DNA from: CAWJHE01 sp964614855
GTDB taxonomy: Bacteria; Chloroflexota; Anaerolineae; Anaerolineales; UBA4823
DNA: 49,472 nucleotides
Assembly: GCA_964614855.1 (NCBI GenBank)
Contig: CAZTMX010000003.1
Span: forward strand, 1-49,472
Direction: 5' to 3'
Shown: one piece after another, positions 7,927 to 15,956 of the stretch
Numbering within the stretch: position 1 is the stretch's first letter
Layout of the letters: each line of letters opens with the position of its first letter
Position numbers and translations under genes: made by a program
Notes under the pieces: model-generated
Told to the model about the DNA's origin: nothing
Databases searched by the model: none
Seen by the model: the letters and a program-made list of their open reading frames with translations, nothing else

Positions 7927-8563
7927 GCATACCTATATGATCTGCCTCGTCGGGCTGCAATCACGACAAGCAGTTGTAATTGGGGGAGGCGCCGTAGCAG
8001 CCCAAAAAATTCAGGGATTACTACCCACTGAAGTGAAGGTAACTGTCATCAGCCCTGCACTCAACTCAGAATTACAGAATTTGGTTGAGCAAGGAAAGCT
8101 TTCCCATATTGCGCGGGGTTACCAAAACGGTGATCTGGATGGGGCGTACCTGGTCATTGCCGCTACAGATGATCCGGAGGTGAACCATGCCGTCTGGGCT
8201 GAAGCACAGGCACGTGGCTGTTTGATCAACGTGGTGGATGATCCGGAGCACTGTACATTTATATCCCCCGCCATGGTGCGCCGGGGCGATCTAAATATCG
8301 CCATCTCCACCGGGGGCGGCAGTCCTGCACTGGCTCGCTGGATGCGCATGCGGCTGGAAGCAATTATCGGGGTAGAATATAGCCTGTTGGCAGAAATCAT
8401 GTCTGAGCTTCGGCCCGAAATCAACCAGGGTTTTCCGCCCGGTAAGGCCCGCCTGGCAGCAGCCATGCGAGTTTTGAATTCAGATATCCTGACGGTGATC
8501 CGCGAGGATGGGAAGGATGCTGCTTTAGCTTATGCCCGGAGACAAATCGACACCAAAGAATAA
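7925..8563 (+). CDS. Precorrin-2 dehydrogenase / sirohydrochlorin ferrochelatase
   Basis: This 212-residue protein matches the N-terminal half of CysG and yeast Met8p: an NAD-binding Rossmann motif (VVIGGGAVAAQKIQGLL near residue 17), YLVIAATDDPEVNHAVW, the conserved NVVDDPEHCTFISPAMVRRG, and AISTGGGSPALARWMRMRLE. It oxidises precorrin-2 to sirohydrochlorin and inserts iron to make siroheme. It is bifunctional in the family; whether both activities hold here is inferred. No Shine-Dalgarno sequence precedes the ATG at 7925, which fits a leaderless message; a second ATG at 7937 is an alternative. The end overlaps the next gene by 32 bases, which joins it to the methyltransferase that makes its substrate. 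Confidence 0.93.
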   Translation: MHTYMICLVGLQSRQAVVIGGGAVAAQKIQGLLPTEVKVTVISPALNSELQNLVEQGKLSHIARGYQNGDLDGAYLVIAATDDPEVNHAVWAEAQARGCLINVVDDPEHCTFISPAMVRRGDLNIAISTGGGSPALARWMRMRLEAIIGVEYSLLAEIMSELRPEINQGFPPGKARLAAAMRVLNSDILTVIREDGKDAALAYARRQIDTKE

Positions 8564-9332
8564 CCCCAGCTCTGTTGGCGTTGTCTATCTCGTCGGCGCA
8601 GGTCCCGGTGACCCTGGTCTACTCACGCTGCGCGGGTTGGAGTACTTACAGAAAGCCCAGGTGGTCGTACATGACCGCCTGATAAACCACACCCTGTTGG
8701 CTTATGCTCCGCAAGCCCGGATGATTGATGTGGGTAAACAACCGGACAACCATCCCATCCCGCAAGCGCGCATCAATGAAATCCTGGTGCAGGAGGCGCG
8801 GGCAGGACATGTGGTGGTGCGGTTAAAGGGCGGCGACCCGTTCGTTTTTGGTCGCGGCGGCGAAGAAGCACTAGCCCTGGTAGAAGCCGGCATCCCATTT
8901 GAAATTGTCCCGGGGGTGACCAGCGCCATCGCTGTGCCTGCCTATGCCGGCATCCCGGTAACCCAACGTGGGACTGCTTGCAGTGTGGCTTTTATCACCG
9001 GTCATGCAGCCAACTCAAAACCCATTGATATCAACTGGCAGGCGCTTGCGCAAGGTATCGACACGCTGGTGTTTATGATGAGCGTACAGAGCTTGCCCGT
9101 CATCGTTGCGTCCTTGATTGAAGCTGGTTGCGCAAAGGACACCCCGGCGGCTGTTATCGAACAGGGAACTCTGCCTGCCCAAAGGGTCGTGACGGGGTCA
9201 TTGGCGAATATCATCGAAAAAGCAAAACCCGTAAATCCACCTGCGATCATCATTGTGGGACAGGTGGTCAGCCTGCAGGCTGCGCTTTCCTGGTTTCAGC
9301 CAGCCCAGGGTGATGAAAACCAACCGCAATAG
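8532..9332 (+). CDS. cobA: Uroporphyrinogen-III C-methyltransferase
   Basis: The enzyme uses S-adenosylmethionine to methylate uroporphyrinogen III at C2 and C7, giving precorrin-2, the branch point toward siroheme and cobalamin. The 266-residue protein has the full SUMT signature set: VYLVGAGPGDPGLLTLRG near residue 18, VVRLKGGDPFVFGRGGEEA near residue 96, PFEIVPGVTSAIAVPAYAGI near residue 120, and HRG-type motif variants further on (TLVFMMSVQSLPVI). It overlaps the siroheme synthase gene by 32 bases and is followed 15 bases later by the epimerase gene. Symbol cobA is used in the family sense; the genomic context points to siroheme, not B12. Confidence 0.95.
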   Translation: MPGDKSTPKNNPSSVGVVYLVGAGPGDPGLLTLRGLEYLQKAQVVVHDRLINHTLLAYAPQARMIDVGKQPDNHPIPQARINEILVQEARAGHVVVRLKGGDPFVFGRGGEEALALVEAGIPFEIVPGVTSAIAVPAYAGIPVTQRGTACSVAFITGHAANSKPIDINWQALAQGIDTLVFMMSVQSLPVIVASLIEAGCAKDTPAAVIEQGTLPAQRVVTGSLANIIEKAKPVNPPAIIIVGQVVSLQAALSWFQPAQGDENQPQ

Positions 9333-9347
9333 AGAGATAAGGACAAT

Positions 9348-10436
9348 ATGCCGCGCGCATTGGTCACCGGTGGAACAGGCTTTATAGGCTCGAATATCGC
9401 GTTGAGGTTGGTCGAACGCCGTTGGAACGTCCGCATACTCGAAAGACCGGGAGCTTCCAGGGTGTTGCTCGAGGGTGGGCCCTTTGAGTTTGTCAATGGA
9501 GATGTGCTGCAAAGCGAGACCTTACCTGCAGCCCTCAAAGGGATCGATGTGGTCTTTCACGCCTCAGGTGTGGTGGATTACTGGAACCAGGGTGTGGAGC
9601 GCATGTACCAGGTCAACGTCCAGGGTACAAGAAATGTCATGGAAGCCTGCTTGCAGGCTAGAATTGAGCGCGTGGTACATATCAGCTCCACGGCAGCCAT
9701 GGGTATCCATCCCGATAAACTTGTTGACGAATCGTTTACTTTCAACGTCATGCCGGAGCGCTTCGTTTATGGGCACAGCAAATTCCAGGCGGAAGAAATC
9801 GCTTATGATTTCATAAAAAAAGGTTTACCGGTAGTGATTGTCAACCCCACTACAGTCATCGGACCGCGTGATATCCGTAAAGTCTCCAGCGGGATCGTAG
9901 TTGAAGTAGTCAAACACTGTGTACCTCCGCTTGTCCCGCCGGGAGGCATCAATATCGTGCCTATTTGTGACGCGGCACAGGGCACAATCGAGGCAGCAAC
10001 CAAGGGGCGCACCGGTGAGCGCTATATCCTGGGCGGCGAGAATATGTCCCACCTGCAGATTTACCAGACCATAGCCGATGTTGTAGGCTGTGGAATGAAG
10101 CTAAAAGCAATGCCGCGCTGGCAGGTATCCATCATTGCCGGTCTAACAGATATGCTGCAGCCCCAAACCAGCGGACCGGTACCGTTGACAGGCACCCGCT
10201 TACGTCTGGAATCTCAACACTTTTTCTACGAAACAACAAAGGCCCGCTCGAGCTTTAATATGCCGCAAACCCCGCTGCGGGTAACCATCGGTCGCACCTA
10301 CGAGTGGTACGAGTCGATGGGTGAGTTTGAAGGCGCCAATGAGAACCTGGACGAGAACGGTGTTTGTAAATATTGCAAACGGGCACGCTACTGCACCTGG
10401 CCGCCTCCCTTGCCCAAAGATGCCCAGAAATTGTGA
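9348..10436 (+). CDS. Extended-SDR NAD(P)-dependent epimerase/reductase with a Cys-rich C-terminal tail
   Basis: The N-terminal Rossmann motif VTGGTGFIGSNIALRL (residues about 6-21), the SDR active-site pair YGHSK (Tyr and Lys near residues 143-147) and VVIVNPTTVIGPRD identify an extended short-chain dehydrogenase of the dihydroflavonol-reductase/HpnA type. The substrate is not predictable. Unusual for the family, the last 25 residues hold CKYCKRARYC (Cys 340, 343 and 349), a possible small metal site. The gene lies between the siroheme methyltransferase and the sensor kinase with gaps of 15 and 11 bases, so it is in the same operon. AAGGA precedes the ATG. A role in tetrapyrrole or quinone chemistry is only a guess from position. 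Confidence 0.85.
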   Translation: MPRALVTGGTGFIGSNIALRLVERRWNVRILERPGASRVLLEGGPFEFVNGDVLQSETLPAALKGIDVVFHASGVVDYWNQGVERMYQVNVQGTRNVMEACLQARIERVVHISSTAAMGIHPDKLVDESFTFNVMPERFVYGHSKFQAEEIAYDFIKKGLPVVIVNPTTVIGPRDIRKVSSGIVVEVVKHCVPPLVPPGGINIVPICDAAQGTIEAATKGRTGERYILGGENMSHLQIYQTIADVVGCGMKLKAMPRWQVSIIAGLTDMLQPQTSGPVPLTGTRLRLESQHFFYETTKARSSFNMPQTPLRVTIGRTYEWYESMGEFEGANENLDENGVCKYCKRARYCTWPPPLPKDAQKL

Positions 10437-10447
10437 AAGGAGCAAAA

Positions 10448-12916
10448 TTGAAAATCTTTGACGCAATCCGCTCGCTTTGGCATGAGCGCCTGCAGAAAAA
10501 GACAAAACGCATTCTTGCTCAAAAATGGTTTGATGTTGGCTTACAAGGAAAGATGTCTGCCCTGGTGACCATAGGTTTGATGGGGCTGATCGCTATCTTT
10601 GGTTACCTGACAGTCACCACCACTCGCCAGACGACGCAGCAGTTGCTTAATGAGCACGTGTACCAGGCTCGTATCCTGGCTGATACCATGGACTCAAGCG
10701 TCAGTAATATTGCCGGAATGCTCACTGTGTTATCCACGCAAATCGACATGGATGATCCCAAAATCAGCCTTGAAGAATGGAGTGCCATTCTATTACAGGA
10801 TTTCACACCCGTGAAAGGATTATACGTTTATAACAATTCCAGGCAGCTGTTGGCAAGCTCTATGGGTGCGCCCGAGATAGTTTTACAGGATACGCTTTTT
10901 TCACAAATTTCTACCGGCAGTGAAAAACGCATAATCTCCACCCAAAGCCTGACAAAACCCCTGGCCTTGGTGGCAGTACCGATCAACTCACCCGATATCG
11001 ATCAACCCGTTGGATTTTTTGTTGCCGTATTGGATCTATCCGATCCACAGATGTTTATGCCTGGCGGTACGTTTGACCTGGCGCATGGGAAAGCCCTGCT
11101 CGTATTGGATTTTCAGGGGAGGGTATTGGTCAGCTCCCATCCGGACCGCACGCTCACTGCAAGTACGATCGAAAAAATCACCGAACACATCGCATTGAGC
11201 GACCAGCCAGATATTGAAGCCTGTCTGGGTTGCGAAATGAATTCGGCAGATTCGGGGACAATTATTGCATATGCCACGCTTTCACAAGTTCCCTGGGTTG
11301 TGCTCATCTGGCACGACTCTCAAGAACTTTTTGCACCGGTAAGGACAATCGGCTTACAAACATTGGTTTTGGGCCTATTAGCAATTCTAGGCGCGCTTCT
11401 GCTGGTCTTCTTAACCACCCGTAGTGTCATTCAACCTGTTCAAATGCTTACCGAAGCCACAAGGAAAATCGGGGGGGCGCAAAATGAGGCATCCATGTTT
11501 GATTCGCTTGAATGCCTGGTGCCGGCGACGCTGGTGAAAGAGGCAAATCACCGCCGAGATGAAATCGGCATCCTGGCAAACAGCTTTATCAATATGTGCA
11601 CCCGCCTGACACAATCCATTGAGGAAATCAAGGCATGGAACCAGGAGCTGGACTCGCGTGTTCAAGCCAGAACGCAGCAATTATCTATCCTGAATACGGT
11701 AGCCTTGACGGTCAACCGCTCGCTCAAACTCGAAGAAATCCTGGAGCGCGCCCTGGATGAGGTGATCCAACTAACCAATATCGATGTCATCGCCATCTAT
11801 ATCCAAAATCAAGGGCGAGGTGAACTGGAGTTGTGTGCTTTTCGAGGTCTTACCGAGGAAGCTGCAGAAAATACTTTTCAAGTGGGACTGCTGGATGGCG
11901 ATTGCGGCGGTGTTATGACACTGGGCAGAACCGTAGTGGTACCCGATATTTCCGTCTATAGGGGTAAGGGTGCTCGTGCATTGCAGCGGGAGAAAATCGC
12001 CTCGCTGATGCATGTGCCATTGATGACGAAAGGCACTGCACTGGGCAGCATGTGTGTGGGAACCCACAACACCAACCCATTCAATCGAGAAGAACAAGAA
12101 CTTTTGACAGCCATAGCCAATCAAATCGCCATCGCAGTTGACAATGCACGCCTGTACGCTGATGTGCAGCGAAAAGAACGTATCCGCGGCGAATTAATCA
12201 ACCGGACGCTGGCCGCCCAGGAAGAAGAGCGTAAGCGTATCGCCCGCGAATTGCATGACGAGATCAGCCAATCCCTGACTGCTCTGCTCTACGATGCAGA
12301 AGATGGCCTTGAACTTGACGAACTCCCCCAAGTCAAGAAGCGCTTACAAACCATATGCACCCTTTCCAAGCAAACACTGGACGAGGTCCACAAACTGATC
12401 TTAGATTTGCGCCCCTCAATGCTCGACCAGTTGGGATTGATCCCCGCCTTGCGTTGGCTGATGCAGAACCGCTTGGAATCAAAAGGCGTACGCGTGCGTG
12501 TGAATACAAATGCCGAGCTCGATCCTATCAATAAACAGATAAGTAGAAACTCGCTATCGCCAGAAATTGAAACCACGTTGTATCGAGTGATGCAAGAAGC
12601 GATTAACAACATTTCTCGCCATGCTGCTGCGCGTAATGTCACGATAGAATTCTTTTTAATCGATGGAACGGCTTCGATCAGTATTCAAGATGATGGGATC
12701 GGCTTTGATCTGGCAGAGTTGAATATGGACAACACAAAGGAAATTTCGAGTAGCGATGTGTTATCATTAACCTCCAGGCGTGGGTTGGGTTTACTGGGTA
12801 TGCAAGAGCGCATCGAGTTGATGGGAGGAGAAATGGAAGTCATTTCTGCCCCGGGAAGCGGCACACGGATCGATATTCGCGTACCGATCACAACAAGGAG
12901 CCCCGTTTATGGTTAG
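10448..12916 (+). CDS. Membrane sensor histidine kinase, NarX-like, with Cache, HAMP and GAF domains
   Basis: I chose TTG at 10448 because AAAGGAG precedes it by 6 bases and it follows the previous stop by 11 bases; the product is 822 residues. A first membrane helix (about residues 35-58) and a second (about 298-324) bracket an extracytoplasmic region of Cache type that should sense a small ligand. A HAMP linker follows, then a GAF domain (about 430-565), a HisKA_3 dimerisation segment with the phospho-acceptor His 603 in RIARELHDEISQS, and a HATPase domain with the N-box MQEAINNISRHA and G-box residues DDGIGFD and GLGLLGMQERIELMGG. This is the NarX/DegS/LiaS kinase class that pairs with NarL-type regulators, and such a gene follows with an 8-base overlap. 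The signal may relate to sulfur oxyanions, given the siroheme operon context, but this is inference. Confidence 0.92.
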   Translation: MKIFDAIRSLWHERLQKKTKRILAQKWFDVGLQGKMSALVTIGLMGLIAIFGYLTVTTTRQTTQQLLNEHVYQARILADTMDSSVSNIAGMLTVLSTQIDMDDPKISLEEWSAILLQDFTPVKGLYVYNNSRQLLASSMGAPEIVLQDTLFSQISTGSEKRIISTQSLTKPLALVAVPINSPDIDQPVGFFVAVLDLSDPQMFMPGGTFDLAHGKALLVLDFQGRVLVSSHPDRTLTASTIEKITEHIALSDQPDIEACLGCEMNSADSGTIIAYATLSQVPWVVLIWHDSQELFAPVRTIGLQTLVLGLLAILGALLLVFLTTRSVIQPVQMLTEATRKIGGAQNEASMFDSLECLVPATLVKEANHRRDEIGILANSFINMCTRLTQSIEEIKAWNQELDSRVQARTQQLSILNTVALTVNRSLKLEEILERALDEVIQLTNIDVIAIYIQNQGRGELELCAFRGLTEEAAENTFQVGLLDGDCGGVMTLGRTVVVPDISVYRGKGARALQREKIASLMHVPLMTKGTALGSMCVGTHNTNPFNREEQELLTAIANQIAIAVDNARLYADVQRKERIRGELINRTLAAQEEERKRIARELHDEISQSLTALLYDAEDGLELDELPQVKKRLQTICTLSKQTLDEVHKLILDLRPSMLDQLGLIPALRWLMQNRLESKGVRVRVNTNAELDPINKQISRNSLSPEIETTLYRVMQEAINNISRHAAARNVTIEFFLIDGTASISIQDDGIGFDLAELNMDNTKEISSSDVLSLTSRRGLGLLGMQERIELMGGEMEVISAPGSGTRIDIRVPITTRSPVYG

Positions 12917-13571
12917 AGTCCTGGTGGTCGATGACCACGCCATCTTACGAGATGGAATCCGTTCGCTGCTTGAGAGTCAGGATGACATCGAAGTGGTAGG
13001 GGAAGCAAGCGACGGCTTTGAAGCGATTGATCGAACCGAGAAACTACAGCCTGATGTTGTCCTAATGGACATCTCCATGCCAAGAATGAACGGCCTGGAA
13101 GCCACCCGCCAGATCAAAGAGCGCTTTCCCGATATCAAAGTGTTAATATTAACCCAGCATGATAACCGGGAGTATATCCTGCCTGCACTAAATGCAGGCG
13201 CATCAGGGTATGTATTAAAACGTTCCGGTAGGCGCGAAATGCTCGAAGCGCTGCGCCAGGTTCACGAATACGGCTCGTATATCACCAGCCATATTGCCCA
13301 AGAAATCATACATACAGAAACTGATAAAAGTAGAAATTCGGAAGATAGTTCACAGCACCTGACAGAACGTGAACGCCAAACCCTGAAGCTGATTGCCGAA
13401 GGAAAAAGCAATAAAGAAATCGCTCTTCTGCTGGGTATCAGTCCAAAAACTGTATCCGTTCACCGCACAAATATCATGACAAAGCTAGATCTACATAATA
13501 TGGTGGAATTAATTCGCTATGCGTCTGAAAGCTCCATCTTTGATGAAACCGAACCAGAGCAGGAGCTTTAA
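12909..13571 (+). CDS. NarL/FixJ-family response regulator
   Basis: The 220-residue protein has a receiver domain (residues 1-120) with the acidic pocket VVDDH and the phospho-acceptor Asp 54 in VVLMDISMPRMNG, the signalling residues ILTQHD, and Lys in YVLKRSGRREM. The C-terminal LuxR-type helix-turn-helix is clear (LTERERQTLKLIAEGKSNKE, then SPKTVSVHRTNIMTKL). It overlaps the kinase gene by 8 bases and is surely its partner. Target promoters are unknown; the divergent siroheme promoter, the module at 15.4 kb and the dsr operon are the obvious candidates. Confidence 0.95.
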   Translation: MVRVLVVDDHAILRDGIRSLLESQDDIEVVGEASDGFEAIDRTEKLQPDVVLMDISMPRMNGLEATRQIKERFPDIKVLILTQHDNREYILPALNAGASGYVLKRSGRREMLEALRQVHEYGSYITSHIAQEIIHTETDKSRNSEDSSQHLTERERQTLKLIAEGKSNKEIALLLGISPKTVSVHRTNIMTKLDLHNMVELIRYASESSIFDETEPEQEL

Positions 13572-13610
13572 TTTTAGTAATCATCCCTACCAACCCCCCA
13601 GGAGAACCCC

Positions 13611-14417
13611 ATGACCGAACTTCAATTGAATTTCATCAAGATCCCAGCCTCCAATTTCACCATGGGCAGCAAACGCTCTCAAGACCGCTTTGCTCGAGAT
13701 GATGAAATGCCAGCACAAGTATTACATCTCAGCGAATACTACATCATGAAATATCCGGTGACCAATGCTCAGTATCACCAATTTATCCAGGCTACCGGTC
13801 ACCGCCAACCATTGTTTTGGCAAGATGGCAAAACGGCGTTGGAGAAAGCCAACCACCCGGTCGTGGGTGTATCCTTTTACGATGCGCTTGCCTTCTGTGC
13901 CTGGGCTGTTCAAGAAACAGGTCTCCCCATTCGCCTGCCGAGCGAGGCGGAGTGGGAAAAAGCCGCTCGCGGGACGGAGATGCGGGTTTATCCATGGGGA
14001 GATGAGTGGAATACCGGAATGTGTAACTCAAGTGAAGAGAAACTCAACGGGACTTGCCCGGTAGATCAATTTTCTCCTGCTGGTGACAGCCCCTATGGGA
14101 TCGCGGAAATGGGCGGTAATGTTCAGGAATGGTGTTCATCATTCTTCGGTCCCTATCCCTACGACCCCGCCGACGGCCGTGAAGCACAGGTCTATGATCT
14201 GCAAGCAGATAGCTTGTTGCCCAAGTTGTTAGAAACCGGCTGCACCTCCATGCCAGAATCTGATGAGGCCTCGTTTGGAAAATCCGTCATACGCGGTGGC
14301 TCATGGCGCGAAACGAAAAAGCAATCTCGCTGTGCCTATCGCAGTTGGGCTGCACCCATGCACCGCAGCGATGATACCGGTTTTCGCTGCTGCTATGAAC
14401 CCAAAACTGGCGATTAG
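13611..14417 (+). CDS. FGE/SUMF1-fold protein lacking one active-site cysteine
   Basis: The 268-residue protein is a single formylglycine-generating-enzyme-like domain: IPASNFTMGS near the start, YPVTNAQYHQFI, HPVVGVSFYDALAFCAW, RLPSEAEWEKAARG, YPWGDEW, GGNVQEWCSSFFG and RGGSW...TGFRCC at the end. In oxygen-dependent FGE the active site has two cysteines five residues apart; here only Cys 241 (SRCAYRSW) remains and the partner position, five residues earlier, is Lys. It is therefore unlikely to be a sulfatase activator and may be one of the many FGE-fold proteins of other function. It follows the response regulator by 39 bases with GGAG before the ATG, and its stop overlaps the stop of the convergent gene. 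Confidence 0.85.
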   Translation: MTELQLNFIKIPASNFTMGSKRSQDRFARDDEMPAQVLHLSEYYIMKYPVTNAQYHQFIQATGHRQPLFWQDGKTALEKANHPVVGVSFYDALAFCAWAVQETGLPIRLPSEAEWEKAARGTEMRVYPWGDEWNTGMCNSSEEKLNGTCPVDQFSPAGDSPYGIAEMGGNVQEWCSSFFGPYPYDPADGREAQVYDLQADSLLPKLLETGCTSMPESDEASFGKSVIRGGSWRETKKQSRCAYRSWAAPMHRSDDTGFRCCYEPKTGD

Positions 14418-15154
14418 AAAAACAGGCGAGGGATACCCCAAACAACTACCGCAAGAATAAACGTAGCCAGGCCAATCAGATTCATCGCCAGCATGATCAG
14501 CACCACACGGCGCTGGTCTGGCCGCAGCTTAAGGTAGAAGCGGTCAAGAAACCACTTGATGAGCCTCTTACCCGGTCTACCTTTCAGTTCGCAGTAACGC
14601 TTGATGTTGGTCAGCCACTCTTCAACCACACGCTGCATGGTGGGAAAAAAGTTTGGGTCAACGAGCGTTTCTTCACAGAAACACTCTTCGTAATTCACGC
14701 GGCTGCCCAAGGGGATAGGTTTTACTAACCAGGTGACCACAGTTTTAAGCTCGTTGTCCAACTGATAGACCAATTTACTCGGTGGTTGGAACTCGAGCAC
14801 TGTGTAATGGTAATCAACCAGGGTATTCGGTTCAACTGGCTTTTTTGTTTGCTGTGGTTCAGCCGGGACAGGATGTCTCTCGGCTCCTTCTAGCTTCACC
14901 GCCAGATACTCTGCCAACCCCGCCAATGCGCTCTGTGTCCCATCCAGGGTGCCGTGCGAAAGCCCAAACGGCACAGTTGGGTTTACCCGGATGCGATACC
15001 AGCTTCCTTCTTCTGGATAGGTCTCTGAAACGTCTAATAACTGGCTCAACCCCCACAACGGGCTGAGTTGCATACGCTTATCGATCTGGATCACCGTTTT
15101 GAAGACCTCTTCACACGGCGCAGCAATGTCCTTCAGATAGGCAATCTTGTGCAT
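14414..15154 (-). CDS. SRPBCC (START-like) protein with a C-terminal membrane anchor
   Basis: The 246-residue protein begins with a polyketide-cyclase/SRPBCC pattern (IAAPCEEVFKTVIQIDKRMQ, then YRIRVNPTVPFGLSHGTL and YTVLEFQPPSKLVYQL), a fold with a deep hydrophobic cavity for lipids or aromatic ligands. The last 25 residues form one membrane helix (VVLIMLAMNLIGLATFILAV) ending in RLFF. A 20-residue polar insertion (ERHPVPAEPQQTKKPVEPNT) splits the domain. No partner gene is adjacent on this strand. It converges tail to tail, with a 4-base overlap, on the FGE-fold gene. Confidence 0.75.
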   Translation of the reverse strand: MHKIAYLKDIAAPCEEVFKTVIQIDKRMQLSPLWGLSQLLDVSETYPEEGSWYRIRVNPTVPFGLSHGTLDGTQSALAGLAEYLAVKLEGAERHPVPAEPQQTKKPVEPNTLVDYHYTVLEFQPPSKLVYQLDNELKTVVTWLVKPIPLGSRVNYEECFCEETLVDPNFFPTMQRVVEEWLTNIKRYCELKGRPGKRLIKWFLDRFYLKLRPDQRRVVLIMLAMNLIGLATFILAVVVWGIPRLFF

Positions 15155-15336
15155 ATCTCATTTTACCCTTTTCTGAAAACATTTTTTTATTCTTTTCACA
15201 AGGCAGACAAAAGTTCTTCTAGCGTCTATTCCTTTTGCAGACCAAAAATTCTTGGTGCACCAGAATCCTATCTAACCGTGAATTACCAGTCTACTTGTAA
15301 TTTTTTGCTCTTTATGATTTAAATTAACCAATATAC

Positions 15337-15365
15337 TTTACATATTGCCATTATTTTGGTAGACT
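15337..15365 (+). promoter_or_regulatory. Probable promoter of the XRE-cupin regulator and its downstream module
   Basis: TTTACA (15337-15342) and TAGACT (15360-15365) are spaced by 17 bases and lie 39 bases before the start codon at 15405, with AAAGGAAG as ribosome binding site. The rest of the 250-base gap (15155-15404) is AT-rich and holds no other structure I can support. Confidence 0.5.
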
Positions 15366-15404
15366 TGTGACATAGCATCCTCCGCTCATCTAAAGGAAGA
15401 TAGC

Positions 15405-15938
15405 ATGACTACAAGTGAGACCTGGCGAAATATTGGAAGCAAGATTCGTTTTATACGAAAAACCAGTGGGTTGACTCTCAAGCAACTCGCCAGGGGCTGC
15501 GGCTTATCTGCCAATACCATCAGCATGGTGGAACGTAATGAGGTCTCCCCGAGCATTGAAACCATTTGTAGAATAGCCAGCGCCCTGGGGGTGTCACCCG
15601 CTTCGCTCTTCCTGGAAATCTGCCAGCCAAATGTGGTTCTTCAGCGAGCCTGTGAAATGAGCGAGGATCAAGATGTAACACAAAAGACCATGCAAATCTT
15701 GTCGAACCCAACTCGCATACCTCCTGGGGATATGAGATCTTCTCGGCCCATCTCGTGCGGGTTGCCTTCTTCAAGAAGCTTTATTTTGTGTATTAGCGGT
15801 CAGGTCGAGCTGGAATTGGAAGGGCAGAACTACCTCTTAGAACCTGGCGATAACCTGGCTTTTAACAGCGACGCATTCCACCGCTGGCGCAGCCCGAATG
15901 ATACCCCCGGGATTGCTGTCATGGTACTGTCAGACTAA
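15405..15938 (+). CDS. XRE-family regulator with C-terminal cupin domain
   Basis: The 177-residue protein has an N-terminal lambda-repressor-like helix-turn-helix (IGSKIRFIRKTSGLTLKQLA, then GLSANTISMVERNEVSPSIE, residues about 10-60) and a C-terminal cupin_2 barrel (LCISGQVELELEGQNYLLEP, then DNLAFNSDAFHRWRSP). This architecture is used to sense small ligands. It directly precedes the DsrK-like gene (18 bases between stop and start), so it is the likely local regulator of the 15.9-21.2 kb module. Several cysteines in the linker (CEMSEDQ, RPISCGLPSS) could respond to thiols or sulfur species, but that is only suggestive. Confidence 0.9.
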   Translation: MTTSETWRNIGSKIRFIRKTSGLTLKQLARGCGLSANTISMVERNEVSPSIETICRIASALGVSPASLFLEICQPNVVLQRACEMSEDQDVTQKTMQILSNPTRIPPGDMRSSRPISCGLPSSRSFILCISGQVELELEGQNYLLEPGDNLAFNSDAFHRWRSPNDTPGIAVMVLSD

Positions 15939-15956
15939 AAAACACAGGGTTGATAA

